Origin: Solibacillus sp. FSL R7-0668
GTDB taxonomy: Bacteria; Bacillota; Bacilli; Bacillales_A; Planococcaceae
Reading direction: 5' to 3'
NCBI RefSeq assembly: GCF_038006205.1
Contig: NZ_JBBOUU010000001.1
Location: forward strand, 3,662,001 to 3,726,000
DNA: 64,000 bases
The translations under genes and the position numbers were made by a program. Of the stretch, positions 46,003-54,618 are shown piece by piece. How positions within the stretch are numbered: the stretch's first letter is position 1; the number at the start of each line of letters is the position of its first letter. Below the pieces are notes generated by a model that saw only the letters and a list, made by a program, of their open reading frames with translations, had not been told where the DNA came from and searched no databases.

Positions 46003-46398
46003 ATGGAGAAAAAATGGAGTATTCGACTTATTCAACTTGCGGCTATTTTCGGCATGGTTGGCGTAATAATCGGTTCTGATATGTCAGGTTCAGGCAATTA
46101 TCAACTACGTGCCATTCACGCTCATATTTTAGTTGTGGGATGGTTATCTATATTTGCATGGGGGTTATTTTACCGTGTGTATACCGTGCGTTCAAAAAAA
46201 CTAGTAAACTTCCATGCATGGACAGCCGTCATTGGTTCGATTGGGCTGACAATTGGGATGCTGCTATACAATGTAAACCCTTTGAATTTAAGCGAAACAT
46301 TTACGCTCATTTTCTTTATCATAGGCGGATCGATTTTAATGATTAGTTTTGCCATCTTTATTTGGATTACTTTTACTTTAAAATCTGAGGAATTGTAA
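46003..46398 (+). CDS. Small four-helix membrane protein, heme-copper-oxidase-like motif
   Basis: 131 residues, four membrane helices. The second helix contains AIHAHILVVGWLSIFAWGLFYRVY, and the third starts with LVNFHAWTAVIGSIG; this spacing of His residues resembles part of heme-copper oxidase subunit I and related membrane proteins, though the gene is far too short to be an oxidase. The neighbouring MMPL gene starts 3 bases after its stop, so it is probably part of the efflux unit. Function not assigned. Confidence 0.65.
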   Translation: MEKKWSIRLIQLAAIFGMVGVIIGSDMSGSGNYQLRAIHAHILVVGWLSIFAWGLFYRVYTVRSKKLVNFHAWTAVIGSIGLTIGMLLYNVNPLNLSETFTLIFFIIGGSILMISFAIFIWITFTLKSEEL

Positions 46399-46401
46399 AA
46401 A

Positions 46402-48444
46402 TTGAGAGAAAAAAAATTATGGATTGGAATTTTAGCTGCATGGCTCATTGTCATGATGACGCTTTCTATGGTAGCACCATCATCTAAAGAAATGAAAGCC
46501 CCTATGACAAATAGTGGGTTACCAGCAGATTTCCAATCTATTGAAGCTACTAAATTAGCTGAAGAATACTTTCCTAGTGACAACGGGGTTCCTTTATTTG
46601 TCGTATTTTCACAAGACAACAAATTCACCCAAGAGGCAATTACAGAATACAGTAAAAACCTGAATGACGTTTTATCGCAACATCCATTCCGTATAATCGA
46701 GTTTGCTCAATTACCACCTGTCTCTCAGCAATCATTTATTAGCGAAGATGGCAACACATTCTTCGTTCCGGCCTTTTTAACAGCCGAATTAGAAAATAAA
46801 CAGCTGAAAAAAATGCTTGATACGATTAAAGAGGACATGGCTAAGCTTGATTCAGTTGAAGTAGACTTCACTGGTCCTGTAGGGATTATTTCAGATACGT
46901 ACGAAATGTTCTCAAAAGCTGACGTTGTATTAATGCTCGCAACGATTGCTGTAATCTTTATTATTTTAATCGTTATTTACCGTTCGTTTATTTTAGCACT
47001 TCTACCATTGATTGGTGCGACTATTGCGTACGAGGTTGTTAACCGATTAATCGGATTGTTCGGAGATATGGATTTATTTACTGTCGAGGGACAAGCCTTA
47101 TCGATTATGATGATTTTACTGTTTGCTGTTATTACCGATTATTCATTACTATTATTCGCTCGCTATAAAGAGGCAATTTTAGCAGGTTTAGCACCTACAC
47201 CTGCGATGAAACAAGCGATTTCACAAGTAAAAGAGCCAATCCTATTTAGTGGTGGTACTGTTTTAATGAGTATGCTTACACTGTTCTTCGCAGTGTACGA
47301 ATCATATCGCAACTTCGCACCAGTGTTTGGTATTGCGATGTTCGTCATGATTCTTGCCGGTTTAACTTTAATGCCTGCATTATTCGCTATTGCAGGTAAA
47401 CGTAGCATCAAGGCACAAAAAAAATCTAATAAAGAACCATTCTGGGATCGTTTCAGTAAGTACGTAACCAACAGTCCATTTAAAGTAATGATGCCAATTA
47501 TTGCGGTACTTGTATTTTGTATTACATTATTTATGCCTGCGAACTATATGTTCAATTTACTTGATTCATTCCCCGATGATATGTCATCCGTACAAGGTTA
47601 TGATCAATTAAGTGAAGCATTCAGTGAAGGGGATATTGCTCCGAGTACAGTTGTTTTAGAAAGTAAATCAACTTTAGATGAAGAAGATGTTCGAGCTTTC
47701 ATGGACGATTTAAAAGCACATGATTCAGTCGCTAACGTTCATTCATTAAATTTCACTGAAGATCAAAAGGTCGCAAAATTCACGTTAATCTTTGACAGCA
47801 ATCCATATGTGAAAGAAACGTTCCAGTCATTACGTACAATACTTGATGAACAAGATGACATTTTAAAAAAGTATGAGTTAGAAGATAGCAAAATGTGGAT
47901 TGGCGGCGAAACAGCGATCCATGCAGATATAGAAGACGTAAATAAAAAGGATACATTATTGATTCCAATTTTAATGTCTGTATTAATTTTCATTACATTG
48001 TTAGTACAAACACGTTCAGTATTATTCTCATTAGTTATTTTAGGTAGTATTTTAATGTCCTTCTTCGCAACAATGGGAATTACCGTCTTTACGTTCCAAA
48101 CATTGTTTGATTATGAAGGAATCAGCTATCGCATCCCGCTATATACGTTTATTTTCTTAGTAGCGCTTGGTGTGGATTACTCGATCATGATGATTTCCCG
48201 CATCAAGGAGGAGCAAAAGAATTATCCTACATTTAAGGAAGCTGTTCAGCACGGTTTAGCTAAAACAGGTGGTGTTATTTCATCTGCCGGCTTAATTTTA
48301 GCTGCTACTTTTACTGTTTTAATTACACAACCAGTTGCTGAATTACGTGTATTCGGCTATGCTGTAGCAGTTGGGATTATTATTGATACTTTCTTAATTC
48401 GACCAATTGTTATTCCAGCATTATTAGTAAAACTAAAAAAATAA
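46402..48444 (+). CDS. MMPL/RND-family exporter controlled by the adjacent two-component system
   Basis: 680 residues from a TTG with GAGGAATTG upstream. Twelve helices in two halves. Conserved segments ILLFAVITDYSLLLFARYKE and LVALGVDYSIMMISRIKEE carry the proton-relay Asp residues. Strong likeness in plan to the exporter at 38455. The gene follows a two-component system and a small membrane protein on the same strand, a layout seen for inducible drug or lipid export. A strong terminator follows. Confidence 0.88.
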   Translation: MREKKLWIGILAAWLIVMMTLSMVAPSSKEMKAPMTNSGLPADFQSIEATKLAEEYFPSDNGVPLFVVFSQDNKFTQEAITEYSKNLNDVLSQHPFRIIEFAQLPPVSQQSFISEDGNTFFVPAFLTAELENKQLKKMLDTIKEDMAKLDSVEVDFTGPVGIISDTYEMFSKADVVLMLATIAVIFIILIVIYRSFILALLPLIGATIAYEVVNRLIGLFGDMDLFTVEGQALSIMMILLFAVITDYSLLLFARYKEAILAGLAPTPAMKQAISQVKEPILFSGGTVLMSMLTLFFAVYESYRNFAPVFGIAMFVMILAGLTLMPALFAIAGKRSIKAQKKSNKEPFWDRFSKYVTNSPFKVMMPIIAVLVFCITLFMPANYMFNLLDSFPDDMSSVQGYDQLSEAFSEGDIAPSTVVLESKSTLDEEDVRAFMDDLKAHDSVANVHSLNFTEDQKVAKFTLIFDSNPYVKETFQSLRTILDEQDDILKKYELEDSKMWIGGETAIHADIEDVNKKDTLLIPILMSVLIFITLLVQTRSVLFSLVILGSILMSFFATMGITVFTFQTLFDYEGISYRIPLYTFIFLVALGVDYSIMMISRIKEEQKNYPTFKEAVQHGLAKTGGVISSAGLILAATFTVLITQPVAELRVFGYAVAVGIIIDTFLIRPIVIPALLVKLKK

Positions 48445-48448
48445 TATT

Positions 48449-48494
48449 AAAGAGCTGTAACGAAAAGGTTATTTCCTTTTCACTACAGCTCTTT
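48449..48494. terminator. Terminator after the MMPL gene
   Basis: AAAGAGCTGTA with exact complement; inner GAAAAGG/CCTTTTC stem; followed by TTTTTCT. Convergent genes on both sides. Confidence 0.88.
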
Positions 48495-48496
48495 TT

Positions 48497-48799
48497 CTAA
48501 TTTTTAAAATCCAAGTTTTCTTCCTCTAATGCTATTTTTAAAATTGGCATCGTAGCTGGGCCTACACCATGTAAGGCTAAGATCTCTTTTTCACTGTATT
48601 CGGCCAGCTGCTCTAGCTCTGTTATACCTTCATAAATTAACGCATTGCGCGCAGGTGAAGAAAGTCTTGCTAAAAACCCTTCAGTCGGCTTGTTTTCCTG
48701 CTCGCATTTTGGACAGGTACCACAATCTGTACTTTTATAATAACGATGCCCCTTTGGACAAATGCGTAAAGTTCGTTCGTGTTTTACGATAACGTCCAC
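48497..48799 (-). CDS. Zinc-ribbon protein with RNA polymerase alpha C-terminal-like domain
   Basis: 100 residues. A Cys/His cluster (Cys14, His18, Cys26, Cys29, Cys32) suggests a small zinc ribbon; residues 46-98 read LSSPARNALIYEGI and LALHGVGPATMPILK, the pattern of the alpha-CTD of RNA polymerase with its helix-hairpin-helix. It could bind DNA or touch polymerase or sigma. The start is uncertain: AAGGAG sits only one base before the GTG, so a downstream non-standard start is possible. Function unknown. Confidence 0.75.
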   Translation of the reverse strand: MDVIVKHERTLRICPKGHRYYKSTDCGTCPKCEQENKPTEGFLARLSSPARNALIYEGITELEQLAEYSEKEILALHGVGPATMPILKIALEEENLDFKN

Positions 48800-48872
48800 A
48801 CTCCTTCAAACTGCTTTTGCATTTAATGTAGCGTATTACGGGCTGTCTTGTCGACTACGTATCTATTCCAAG

Positions 48873-48909
48873 AAAAAAATCCGCTGTACGAATAATTCCA
48901 TACAGCGGA
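48873..48909 (-). terminator. Terminator after ahpF
   Basis: TCCGCTGTA/TACAGCGGA stem followed on the reverse strand by TTTTTTTCTTGG. Confidence 0.88.
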
Positions 48910-48916
48910 CATTGGT

Positions 48917-50473
48917 TTATGCTTCTATTAATTGGTTGTCGGTTACATTTCGAATCATATAATCAAATGCGCCAAGTGCTGCAGTTGCACCTGAGCCCAT
49001 TGAAATAACGATTTGCTTGTATGCTGCATCTGTACAATCCCCTGCTGCGAATACACCTGGGAGATTTGTTGCACCGTGCTTATCAACGATGATTTCACCA
49101 TGCTCCGTCATGTCAATCACACCTTGCAGGAATTCTGTATTCGGTAATAAACCGATTTGAATGAACACACCCTCTAATGCAACATGCTTTTCTTCACCGG
49201 ATACACTATCAATATATGTTAAGCCGTTCACTTTATCGGTACCCGTAATTTCTTGTGTTAATGCATTTGTAAGAACGGTTACATTTTTTAGTGATCGTAC
49301 GCGCTCTTGTAATACTTTATCAGCCTTTAGCTCCGCGCCACGTTGAATTAATGTCACATGATTTACGATACCCGCTAAATCAATTGCCGCTTCAACGCCT
49401 GAGTTACCCCCACCGATTACAGCCACATTTTTACCTTTGAAAATCGGGCCGTCACAGTGTGGGCAGTACGCAACACCTTTATTTTTAAACTGTTCTTCAC
49501 CTGGTACATCTAATTGACGATAGCGGGCACCTGTTGACACAATAACTGTTTTTCCTTTTAATACCGCGCCGTTTTCTAATGTAACCTCAACGAAATCCTT
49601 TTTCTCGACTTTCGCCGCACGCTGAGATTTCATCACATCGATATCATAATCTAATACATGTGCCTCTAAACTTGATACGAATGCAGGACCTTCTGTAGCC
49701 TTTGTTCCGATAATGTTTTCAATCGATAATGTATCATTCACCTGACCACCGAAGCGCTCTGCTACAATGCCGGTACGAATCCCTTTACGAGCCGAGTAAA
49801 TTGCAGCCGCTGCACCAGCAGGACCACCACCAACTACTAATACGTCGAATGGGTCTACATTGTCAAATTCAGAACCATCTGATACTTCACCAAGCTTCGT
49901 TAAAATATCCTCTAATTCCATACGACCGCCACCGAAGTTTTCGCCGTTTAAGAAGACGGTCGGCACAGCCATAATATCGCGTGCTTTAATTTCATCCTGG
50001 AATGCGCCACCTTCAACCATTGTGTTGGAGATGTTCGGATTTAACACCGACATAATATTCAATGCTTGTACAACATCTGGACAGTTGTGACATGTTAAGC
50101 TTACGTATGTTTCGAATTTCATTGGTTGCTTAATCGCTTGAATACGTTTAACAACCGCGGCATCTACTTTCGGAGCACGACCTGAAACTTGCAATAGCGC
50201 CAACACAAGTGATGTAAACTCATGACCTAGTGGTAAACCCGCAAAAACAATCCCCGACTCCTCAGCCTCTGCTTTATTAATGCTAAAACTTGGCGTACGC
50301 TCTAATAATGCGTGCTGCACCGTAATACGTGGTGACATTTTTTCCAATTCTTCTACTAGGTTTAACATATCCTGAGACGTTTTATCATCACCAGCACTTA
50401 CTTTAATCAGTAAGTCGCCTTCAAGCATTGTTAAATACTGCTGTAATTGTGCTTTAATTTGATTATCTAGCAT
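48917..50473 (-). CDS. ahpF: Alkyl hydroperoxide reductase subunit F
   Basis: 518 residues. An N-terminal thioredoxin-like tandem domain (about 1-200) with the redox pair CHNC, then FAD/NAD(P)H domains with GGGPAGAAAA near 215, a second CPHC redox pair near 345 and GGGNSGVEAA. It passes electrons from NADH to AhpC. The ATG at 50473 is confirmed by an in-frame stop upstream and by likeness to Bacillus AhpF, but no Shine-Dalgarno lies at the normal distance: GAGGTGA sits about 79 bases upstream, beyond a long hairpin (50479-50551). Confidence 0.96.
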   Translation of the reverse strand: MLDNQIKAQLQQYLTMLEGDLLIKVSAGDDKTSQDMLNLVEELEKMSPRITVQHALLERTPSFSINKAEAEESGIVFAGLPLGHEFTSLVLALLQVSGRAPKVDAAVVKRIQAIKQPMKFETYVSLTCHNCPDVVQALNIMSVLNPNISNTMVEGGAFQDEIKARDIMAVPTVFLNGENFGGGRMELEDILTKLGEVSDGSEFDNVDPFDVLVVGGGPAGAAAAIYSARKGIRTGIVAERFGGQVNDTLSIENIIGTKATEGPAFVSSLEAHVLDYDIDVMKSQRAAKVEKKDFVEVTLENGAVLKGKTVIVSTGARYRQLDVPGEEQFKNKGVAYCPHCDGPIFKGKNVAVIGGGNSGVEAAIDLAGIVNHVTLIQRGAELKADKVLQERVRSLKNVTVLTNALTQEITGTDKVNGLTYIDSVSGEEKHVALEGVFIQIGLLPNTEFLQGVIDMTEHGEIIVDKHGATNLPGVFAAGDCTDAAYKQIVISMGSGATAALGAFDYMIRNVTDNQLIEA

Positions 50474-50478
50474 TATAT

Positions 50479-50559
50479 TTGCTGCTGTATCTATAGTGCG
50501 TTATTGATTTACAAAAAATAATGCACTATACACTCGCTAACACAGCAACAACTCACCTC
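50479..50559 (-). promoter_or_regulatory. Long bipartite hairpin between Shine-Dalgarno and ahpF start
   Basis: Inner arms TATAGTGCGTTATT (50492-50505) and AATAATGCACTATA (50517-50530) pair with one G-U; outer arms TTGCTGCTGTAT (50479-50490) and ACACAGCAACAA (50540-50551) pair at most positions. The Shine-Dalgarno GAGGTGA (50553-50559) lies just outside. Folding the 73 bases away leaves about 6 bases between the site and the ATG. Confidence 0.65.
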
Positions 50560-50621
50560 TTTTCCGTATTTATTCTTAGACAGAGAGCCAATCTATTTTT
50601 ATTCCCTAATTAAAAACGTAA

Positions 50622-50659
50622 GCGACAAAAATCAATCCATTAAGGTTAATTTTTGCCGC
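50622..50659 (-). terminator. Hairpin between ahpC and ahpF, possible partial terminator
   Basis: GCGRCAAAAAT with complement, without a strong T-run after it on the reverse strand; may reduce ahpF relative to ahpC. Confidence 0.35.
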
Positions 50660-50697
50660 CATAAAAGTTGTCTTGATTAACGTGTAGTCGTTAGAAC

Positions 50698-51261
50698 TTA
50701 GATTTTACCTACTAAGTCTAAGCTTGGTGTTAATGTTTCGCCGCCTTCTTGCCATTTAGCTGGGCAAACTTCACCTGGATTGTTACGTACATATTGAGCT
50801 GCTTTAATTTTGTTTACTAAAATTGAAGCATCACGGCCGATACCGCCAGCGTTAATTTCTAATGCTTGTACAACACCATCTGGATCGATGATGAATGTAC
50901 CACGTTCAGCTAATCCATCTTCTTCGTTTAATACGTCGAATGCTTTAGAAATTGTGTGAGATGGGTCACCAATCATGATGTACTCAATTTTACCGATTGT
51001 ATCAGAAGTGTCATGCCATGCTTTATGTGTGAAGTGTGTGTCAGTAGATACTGAGTATACTTCTACACCTAAAGATTTTAATGTAGCGTATTCGTTTTGT
51101 AAGTCTTCTAATTCCGTTGGGCAAACGAATGTGAAGTCTGCTGGGTAGAAGCAAACTACAGACCATTGTCCTTTGAAATCTTCTGATGATACGTCGATGA
51201 ATTCACCTTTTTGGAATGCTTTTGCATTAAATTCTGCAATTTCTTTACCGATTAAAGCCAT
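50698..51261 (-). CDS. ahpC: Alkyl hydroperoxide reductase subunit C (2-Cys peroxiredoxin)
   Basis: 187 residues. Peroxidatic Cys47 in [11 protein letters not shown] and resolving Cys166 in [10 protein letters not shown] are both present. It reduces hydrogen and organic peroxides and is recycled by AhpF, encoded next. RBS AGGAGGAAATACAC before the ATG. A perfect PerR box lies 38 bases upstream, so it is expected to be induced by peroxide. Confidence 0.98.
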   Translation of the reverse strand: MALIGKEIAEFNAKAFQKGEFIDVSSEDFKGQWSVVCFYPADFTFVCPTELEDLQNEYATLKSLGVEVYSVSTDTHFTHKAWHDTSDTIGKIEYIMIGDPSHTISKAFDVLNEEDGLAERGTFIIDPDGVVQALEINAGGIGRDASILVNKIKAAQYVRNNPGEVCPAKWQEGGETLTPSLDLVGKI

Positions 51262-51298
51262 GTGTATTTCCTCCTAAAATGTATATAAATGATTAACA

Positions 51299-51313
51299 TT
51301 ATAATTATTATAA
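51299..51313. promoter_or_regulatory. PerR box upstream of ahpC
   Basis: TTATAATTATTATAA, an exact match to the Bacillus PerR consensus TTATAATNATTATAA. AT-rich promoter elements overlap it. Confidence 0.88.
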
Positions 51314-51704
51314 AATAATTATTATTACCATTAAGATTATCTTATATTAACCAATTTTAGTCAACCTATTCGCTCTAATAATAAATTACAGCCAATTCAA
51401 TCGTCACAATCCAAACTTACCACCTACACCTCAGCTCTTACATCGATTATGCTGTTATTTTCTACTTAATGTCGTTTTTTATGCGGAAGGAAAAATCATT
51501 TTTCCGTATCACCACTTTATTTTTGTCTAAAATAATATTCTTATCCCAAAAAGTTCGTTTTTCGCCACAATGAGAAAAGAGCGAAATCGATGATAATCGA
51601 ATCCACTCTTACGCTATTTCCTTCAATTCTCGCTTAAGTACTTTTTTATTCAATAATTGAGAAACAATCCATTACGCTGAGATTTTAACGCCGTCTCAAT
51701 CCAC
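51314..51704. other. Intergenic stretch without a gene
   Basis: About 390 bases between the ahpC promoter and the chemoreceptor stop. No supported ORF on either strand. Only minor hairpins, for instance GGAAAAA/TTTTTCC near 51488-51504, and no T-run terminator after the chemoreceptor. Confidence 0.6.
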
Positions 51705-53732
51705 TTAGAACAATTTTTCTAATTCGCCTGTATGATTTACTAATTTATCAAGCAATTCATCTAAGCGGTGCACCGATACCGAAACATCCTCTACCATTGA
51801 TAATAGCTCCTCGCTGTTAGCTGCATTACTTTGAATACTTGAATACAGCTTAGAAAATATTTTATTTTCTTCGCTACTTCCTGCCTTTAAATGCTCCACT
51901 AATGCATCCAGCTGCTCAATTTTTTGATGGGATTGCTCTGTATTATCAATTAACAGCTCAATCGCTTCACGCGCATCGTCCATTTCAGATTTACTCGTTT
52001 CAATCGTTGCGATTTGCTGGTCATTACTGTCCTTCGATAATTGTATTTCACCCTGTAATTGTAATAAAATGTTGCTAATTTCCCGCGTTGCTACCGTACT
52101 TTGCTCTGCTAATTTACGCACTTCTTCTGCAACCACTGCAAAGCCCTTGCCATGCTCACCTGCACGTGCAGCCTCAATCGATGCATTTAATGCCAATAAA
52201 TTAGTATTATCCGCAATACTTTCAATTAATTGAATGATTGTACTAATTTGCGCTGAGCTTGCTAACAACGAATTAACACGCTCTCCATTATAGACAACCT
52301 CGTTAGAAATCGTTTCGATCGTTTGTGATAACACATCGATGCCATGAACACTGCCCATCATGGTAGATTTCGTTTCTGTTGAATATTGGGCTAATTCATC
52401 CGTTTGTGTTAATACTTGCTGTAAAATATCCGTATTCATTTCGAGATTTTTTTCTGCTCGAATAACCTGTTCGGCCTGTTGCTGTGAATGGCTCGCTGTT
52501 GCCCGCACAGCCTGTGTTACTTCTTTTAAAGTTTCTGCCGTTGTACGCATTTCGGCTGAATATTCGCCCTGTGCTTTCGAAACAATTTGCGTATTGCTTT
52601 GCACAGATGTTAAGAGTTTCTGATAATGCGCGTTCACTTCATCAATGGCATCCTGAATCGCTCTTAATTCGGGCTCTTTGACATCTACCGCATTCGCATT
52701 AGAGCCGAGTTCGCGTAAGCGCTGTGCAAATATTGAAAGTGGCTTTAATTGTCGATTAATCATGCTCGCTAAAATAATTAATAAAATAACCGTTACAGCA
52801 ATACTTCCAAGCATACTATTCTTAATGGATGAACCAATCGCATCATTTACTGTAGCTAACGCATCGGTTGTATAGTTGGTCGCTATAAAATAGGGCGTTG
52901 TATCAATTGAAGCATACAGTGCATAGCGTACAGCACCATCATAGTAAACAGGTGCATATACTTCTGCTCTATTTTCGTCAAATGTAACAGAGGCTTCTGC
53001 TCCTTTAAAAATAGCACTTACTTTTTCATCGTCTGTAATCATGCCTTTTTCAAATTTTGATGTATTGCCTTCGATTGTATTATCTGTTAATACTAAATTG
53101 CTGCTATCAAATAAATTTAAGCTATGTAAACCAAAGTCTTGGTCGAAAAAAGTGGTTAGCATTTCTTCGATTGCATCAGCTGCTAATGCTGATTGTACAA
53201 TCCCATTGCCATCAGCACGTGGAATCGCTGTAAATTTAAAAATTTCGCCCGTTTCTACTTTTATCTTTAGTGTAGATGGTAACACATCCGCTTCTCCAGT
53301 CATTAGCATCTGGTAGCCATCCCAAATATCAAATAGGCTCATACCCGTAGCATTTTCCTCAGTAGTAAGTGTAAATGTACCTTCTGGATCGGTAAAATAG
53401 TAATCACTCATGCCCGTGGTTTCCTTCAATTGTTCCATTTGCGCGATTGTAACCTCACCATTTCGATCCATTTCCTTTAATATCAGGGCGGCACTTAACA
53501 TGGAATTGTCTATTTCTTTTTCCATTGTCGTTACTTGCTCTGCTATTAAGGCTGTTAATCGCTTTAAATCCTTTTCAGCTGTTTCATTTGCCTGAACAGC
53601 TAATGTCGCTGTTGTTTCTGTTGCTTGTTGATCGATTTCATTGCGCTCGATTGCTAGCATGACGCCAACAATTCCAATTAACACAACTGTGAAAACAACA
53701 AAGAAGCTTAACACTTTTGATTTTATCGACAT
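51705..53732 (-). CDS. Methyl-accepting chemotaxis protein with large Cache sensor
   Basis: 675 residues from the ATG at 53732 (AAGGAGGAAAGTA); the frame extends 22 codons upstream without support. An N-terminal helix (about 7-28), an extracellular region of about 280 residues (long helix, then double-Cache domain with [12 protein letters not shown]-like and [13 protein letters not shown] segments), a second helix (about 310-330), then a cytoplasmic coiled coil with the tip [24 protein letters not shown] domain is not obvious. Ligand unknown. Confidence 0.93.
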   Translation of the reverse strand: MSIKSKVLSFFVVFTVVLIGIVGVMLAIERNEIDQQATETTATLAVQANETAEKDLKRLTALIAEQVTTMEKEIDNSMLSAALILKEMDRNGEVTIAQMEQLKETTGMSDYYFTDPEGTFTLTTEENATGMSLFDIWDGYQMLMTGEADVLPSTLKIKVETGEIFKFTAIPRADGNGIVQSALAADAIEEMLTTFFDQDFGLHSLNLFDSSNLVLTDNTIEGNTSKFEKGMITDDEKVSAIFKGAEASVTFDENRAEVYAPVYYDGAVRYALYASIDTTPYFIATNYTTDALATVNDAIGSSIKNSMLGSIAVTVILLIILASMINRQLKPLSIFAQRLRELGSNANAVDVKEPELRAIQDAIDEVNAHYQKLLTSVQSNTQIVSKAQGEYSAEMRTTAETLKEVTQAVRATASHSQQQAEQVIRAEKNLEMNTDILQQVLTQTDELAQYSTETKSTMMGSVHGIDVLSQTIETISNEVVYNGERVNSLLASSAQISTIIQLIESIADNTNLLALNASIEAARAGEHGKGFAVVAEEVRKLAEQSTVATREISNILLQLQGEIQLSKDSNDQQIATIETSKSEMDDAREAIELLIDNTEQSHQKIEQLDALVEHLKAGSSEENKIFSKLYSSIQSNAANSEELLSMVEDVSVSVHRLDELLDKLVNHTGELEKLF

Positions 53733-53872
53733 TACTTTCCTCCTTATGATTATGAAATACTTAAGGATTCCCCACATAAATAGTACCAATATTTTCAAGT
53801 TCCTTCTATAATTTTTGGAATATTTAACAAATTATCCTTATTACCTAATGGAGGCATTTTAGATAAAATAAA

Positions 53873-53910
53873 AAAAGCCAAAGTCGATTTAACTTTCGAC
53901 TTTGGCTTTT
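53873..53910 (-). terminator. Terminator of the tandem 40-residue genes
   Basis: 15-bp perfect stem AAAAGCCAAAGTCGA with complement, 8-base loop; reverse strand continues TTTTTTATTTTAT. Confidence 0.92.
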
Positions 53911-53920
53911 CATGTATTGA

Positions 53921-54043
53921 TTAGTTTGTAAATGATAATACGGCATTTGAGTATTGTGCTAACATTTTAGCCGCCTCATTTTTTGTTGTGTATTCGAACA
54001 TACGAATATCGTTTGGATTATTGAATACTGTTACTACCCACAT
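53921..54043 (-). CDS. 40-residue protein, copy 1 of a tandem pair
   Basis: Starts MWVVTVFNNPNDIRMFEY, 9 bases after AAAGGAG. It is 32 of 40 identical to the protein encoded at 54068, including the leader bases before the start. The pattern (short beta strands around one helix, KNEAAKMLAQY) suggests a small folded domain. No signal peptide or membrane helix. The strong terminator after it and the well-formed ribosome-binding sites make both genes credible. Function unknown. Confidence 0.8.
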   Translation of the reverse strand: MWVVTVFNNPNDIRMFEYTTKNEAAKMLAQYSNAVLSFTN

Positions 54044-54067
54044 GTTTCATTTCTCCTTTTTTTAAAA

Positions 54068-54190
54068 TTAGTTTGTGTATGATAATACCGCGTTTGTATA
54101 TTTTGCTAATTGAACTGCTGCTTCACTTTTTGTTTTGTATTCGAACATACGAATATCATTTTGATTATTAAATACTGTTACTACCCACAT
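54068..54190 (-). CDS. 40-residue protein, copy 2 of a tandem pair
   Basis: Starts MWVVTVFNNQNDIRMFEY and ends LSYTN, with AAAGGAG 9 bases before the ATG. Only 24 bases separate its stop from the start of the downstream copy. The first halves of the two copies differ at a single residue, while most changes lie in the helix region, as expected after a duplication under constraint. Function unknown. Confidence 0.8.
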   Translation of the reverse strand: MWVVTVFNNQNDIRMFEYKTKSEAAVQLAKYTNAVLSYTN

Positions 54191-54329
54191 GTTTCATTTC
54201 TCCTTTTTTATAAAGCTGTATTATAAAATAGTTCATTCCCCAATGACTTATGCGACTTGTTGTATAACACCTTATCTGAATCCTATTCTACTCCGATTAT
54301 TTTAAAAAGAAAGCAATATGTTCACCTTT

Positions 54330-54375
54330 TCACAATGTGTTCAAAATTAAAACGCTTTCTTTGAACACTTTGTGA
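54330..54375. repeat. 16-bp inverted repeat upstream of the 40-residue genes and gpx
   Basis: TCACAATGTGTTCAAA (54330-54345) and TTTGAACACTTTGTGA (54360-54375) match at 15 of 16 positions around a 14-base loop. It has no T-run and may be an operator. Confidence 0.65.
54347..54360. promoter_or_regulatory. cre-like site (CcpA)
   Basis: TTAAAACGCTTTCT matches the cre core TGAAAACGCTTTCA at 12 of 14 bases; it sits in the loop of the inverted repeat. Confidence 0.4.
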
Positions 54376-54451
54376 CACTAGGTTTTTAGACGAATAATTC
54401 GGAAACAAGAGAAAAAATCCACGAGCGAGCATCTACTGTTGTAGTACAGAA

Positions 54452-54465
54452 GAAAAACGCTTTCA
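54452..54465. promoter_or_regulatory. Second cre-like site (CcpA)
   Basis: GAAAAACGCTTTCA matches TGAAAACGCTTTCA at 12 of 14 bases, about 155 bases before the glutathione peroxidase gene. Confidence 0.4.
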
Positions 54466-54618
54466 TTTGATGTTTTTGACACGACACAAAAATCCAATGA
54501 AAAAATTCGAAACAGTTTTCATCGAGCTTTTTTAGTGTGAACAAATCAATTTTATGGAAAAGCAACCGTTATCTTTATATAATTACGAGGAAATGAGATA
54601 CATATTGGAGGAATTTCA

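Larger units (their letters stand above)
54191..54618. other. Intergenic region with regulatory-looking sequence, no gene
   Basis: About 430 bases between two divergent genes. No ORF with a ribosome-binding site seen. It holds a near-perfect 16-bp inverted repeat and two cre-like sites, listed separately. Confidence 0.6.
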
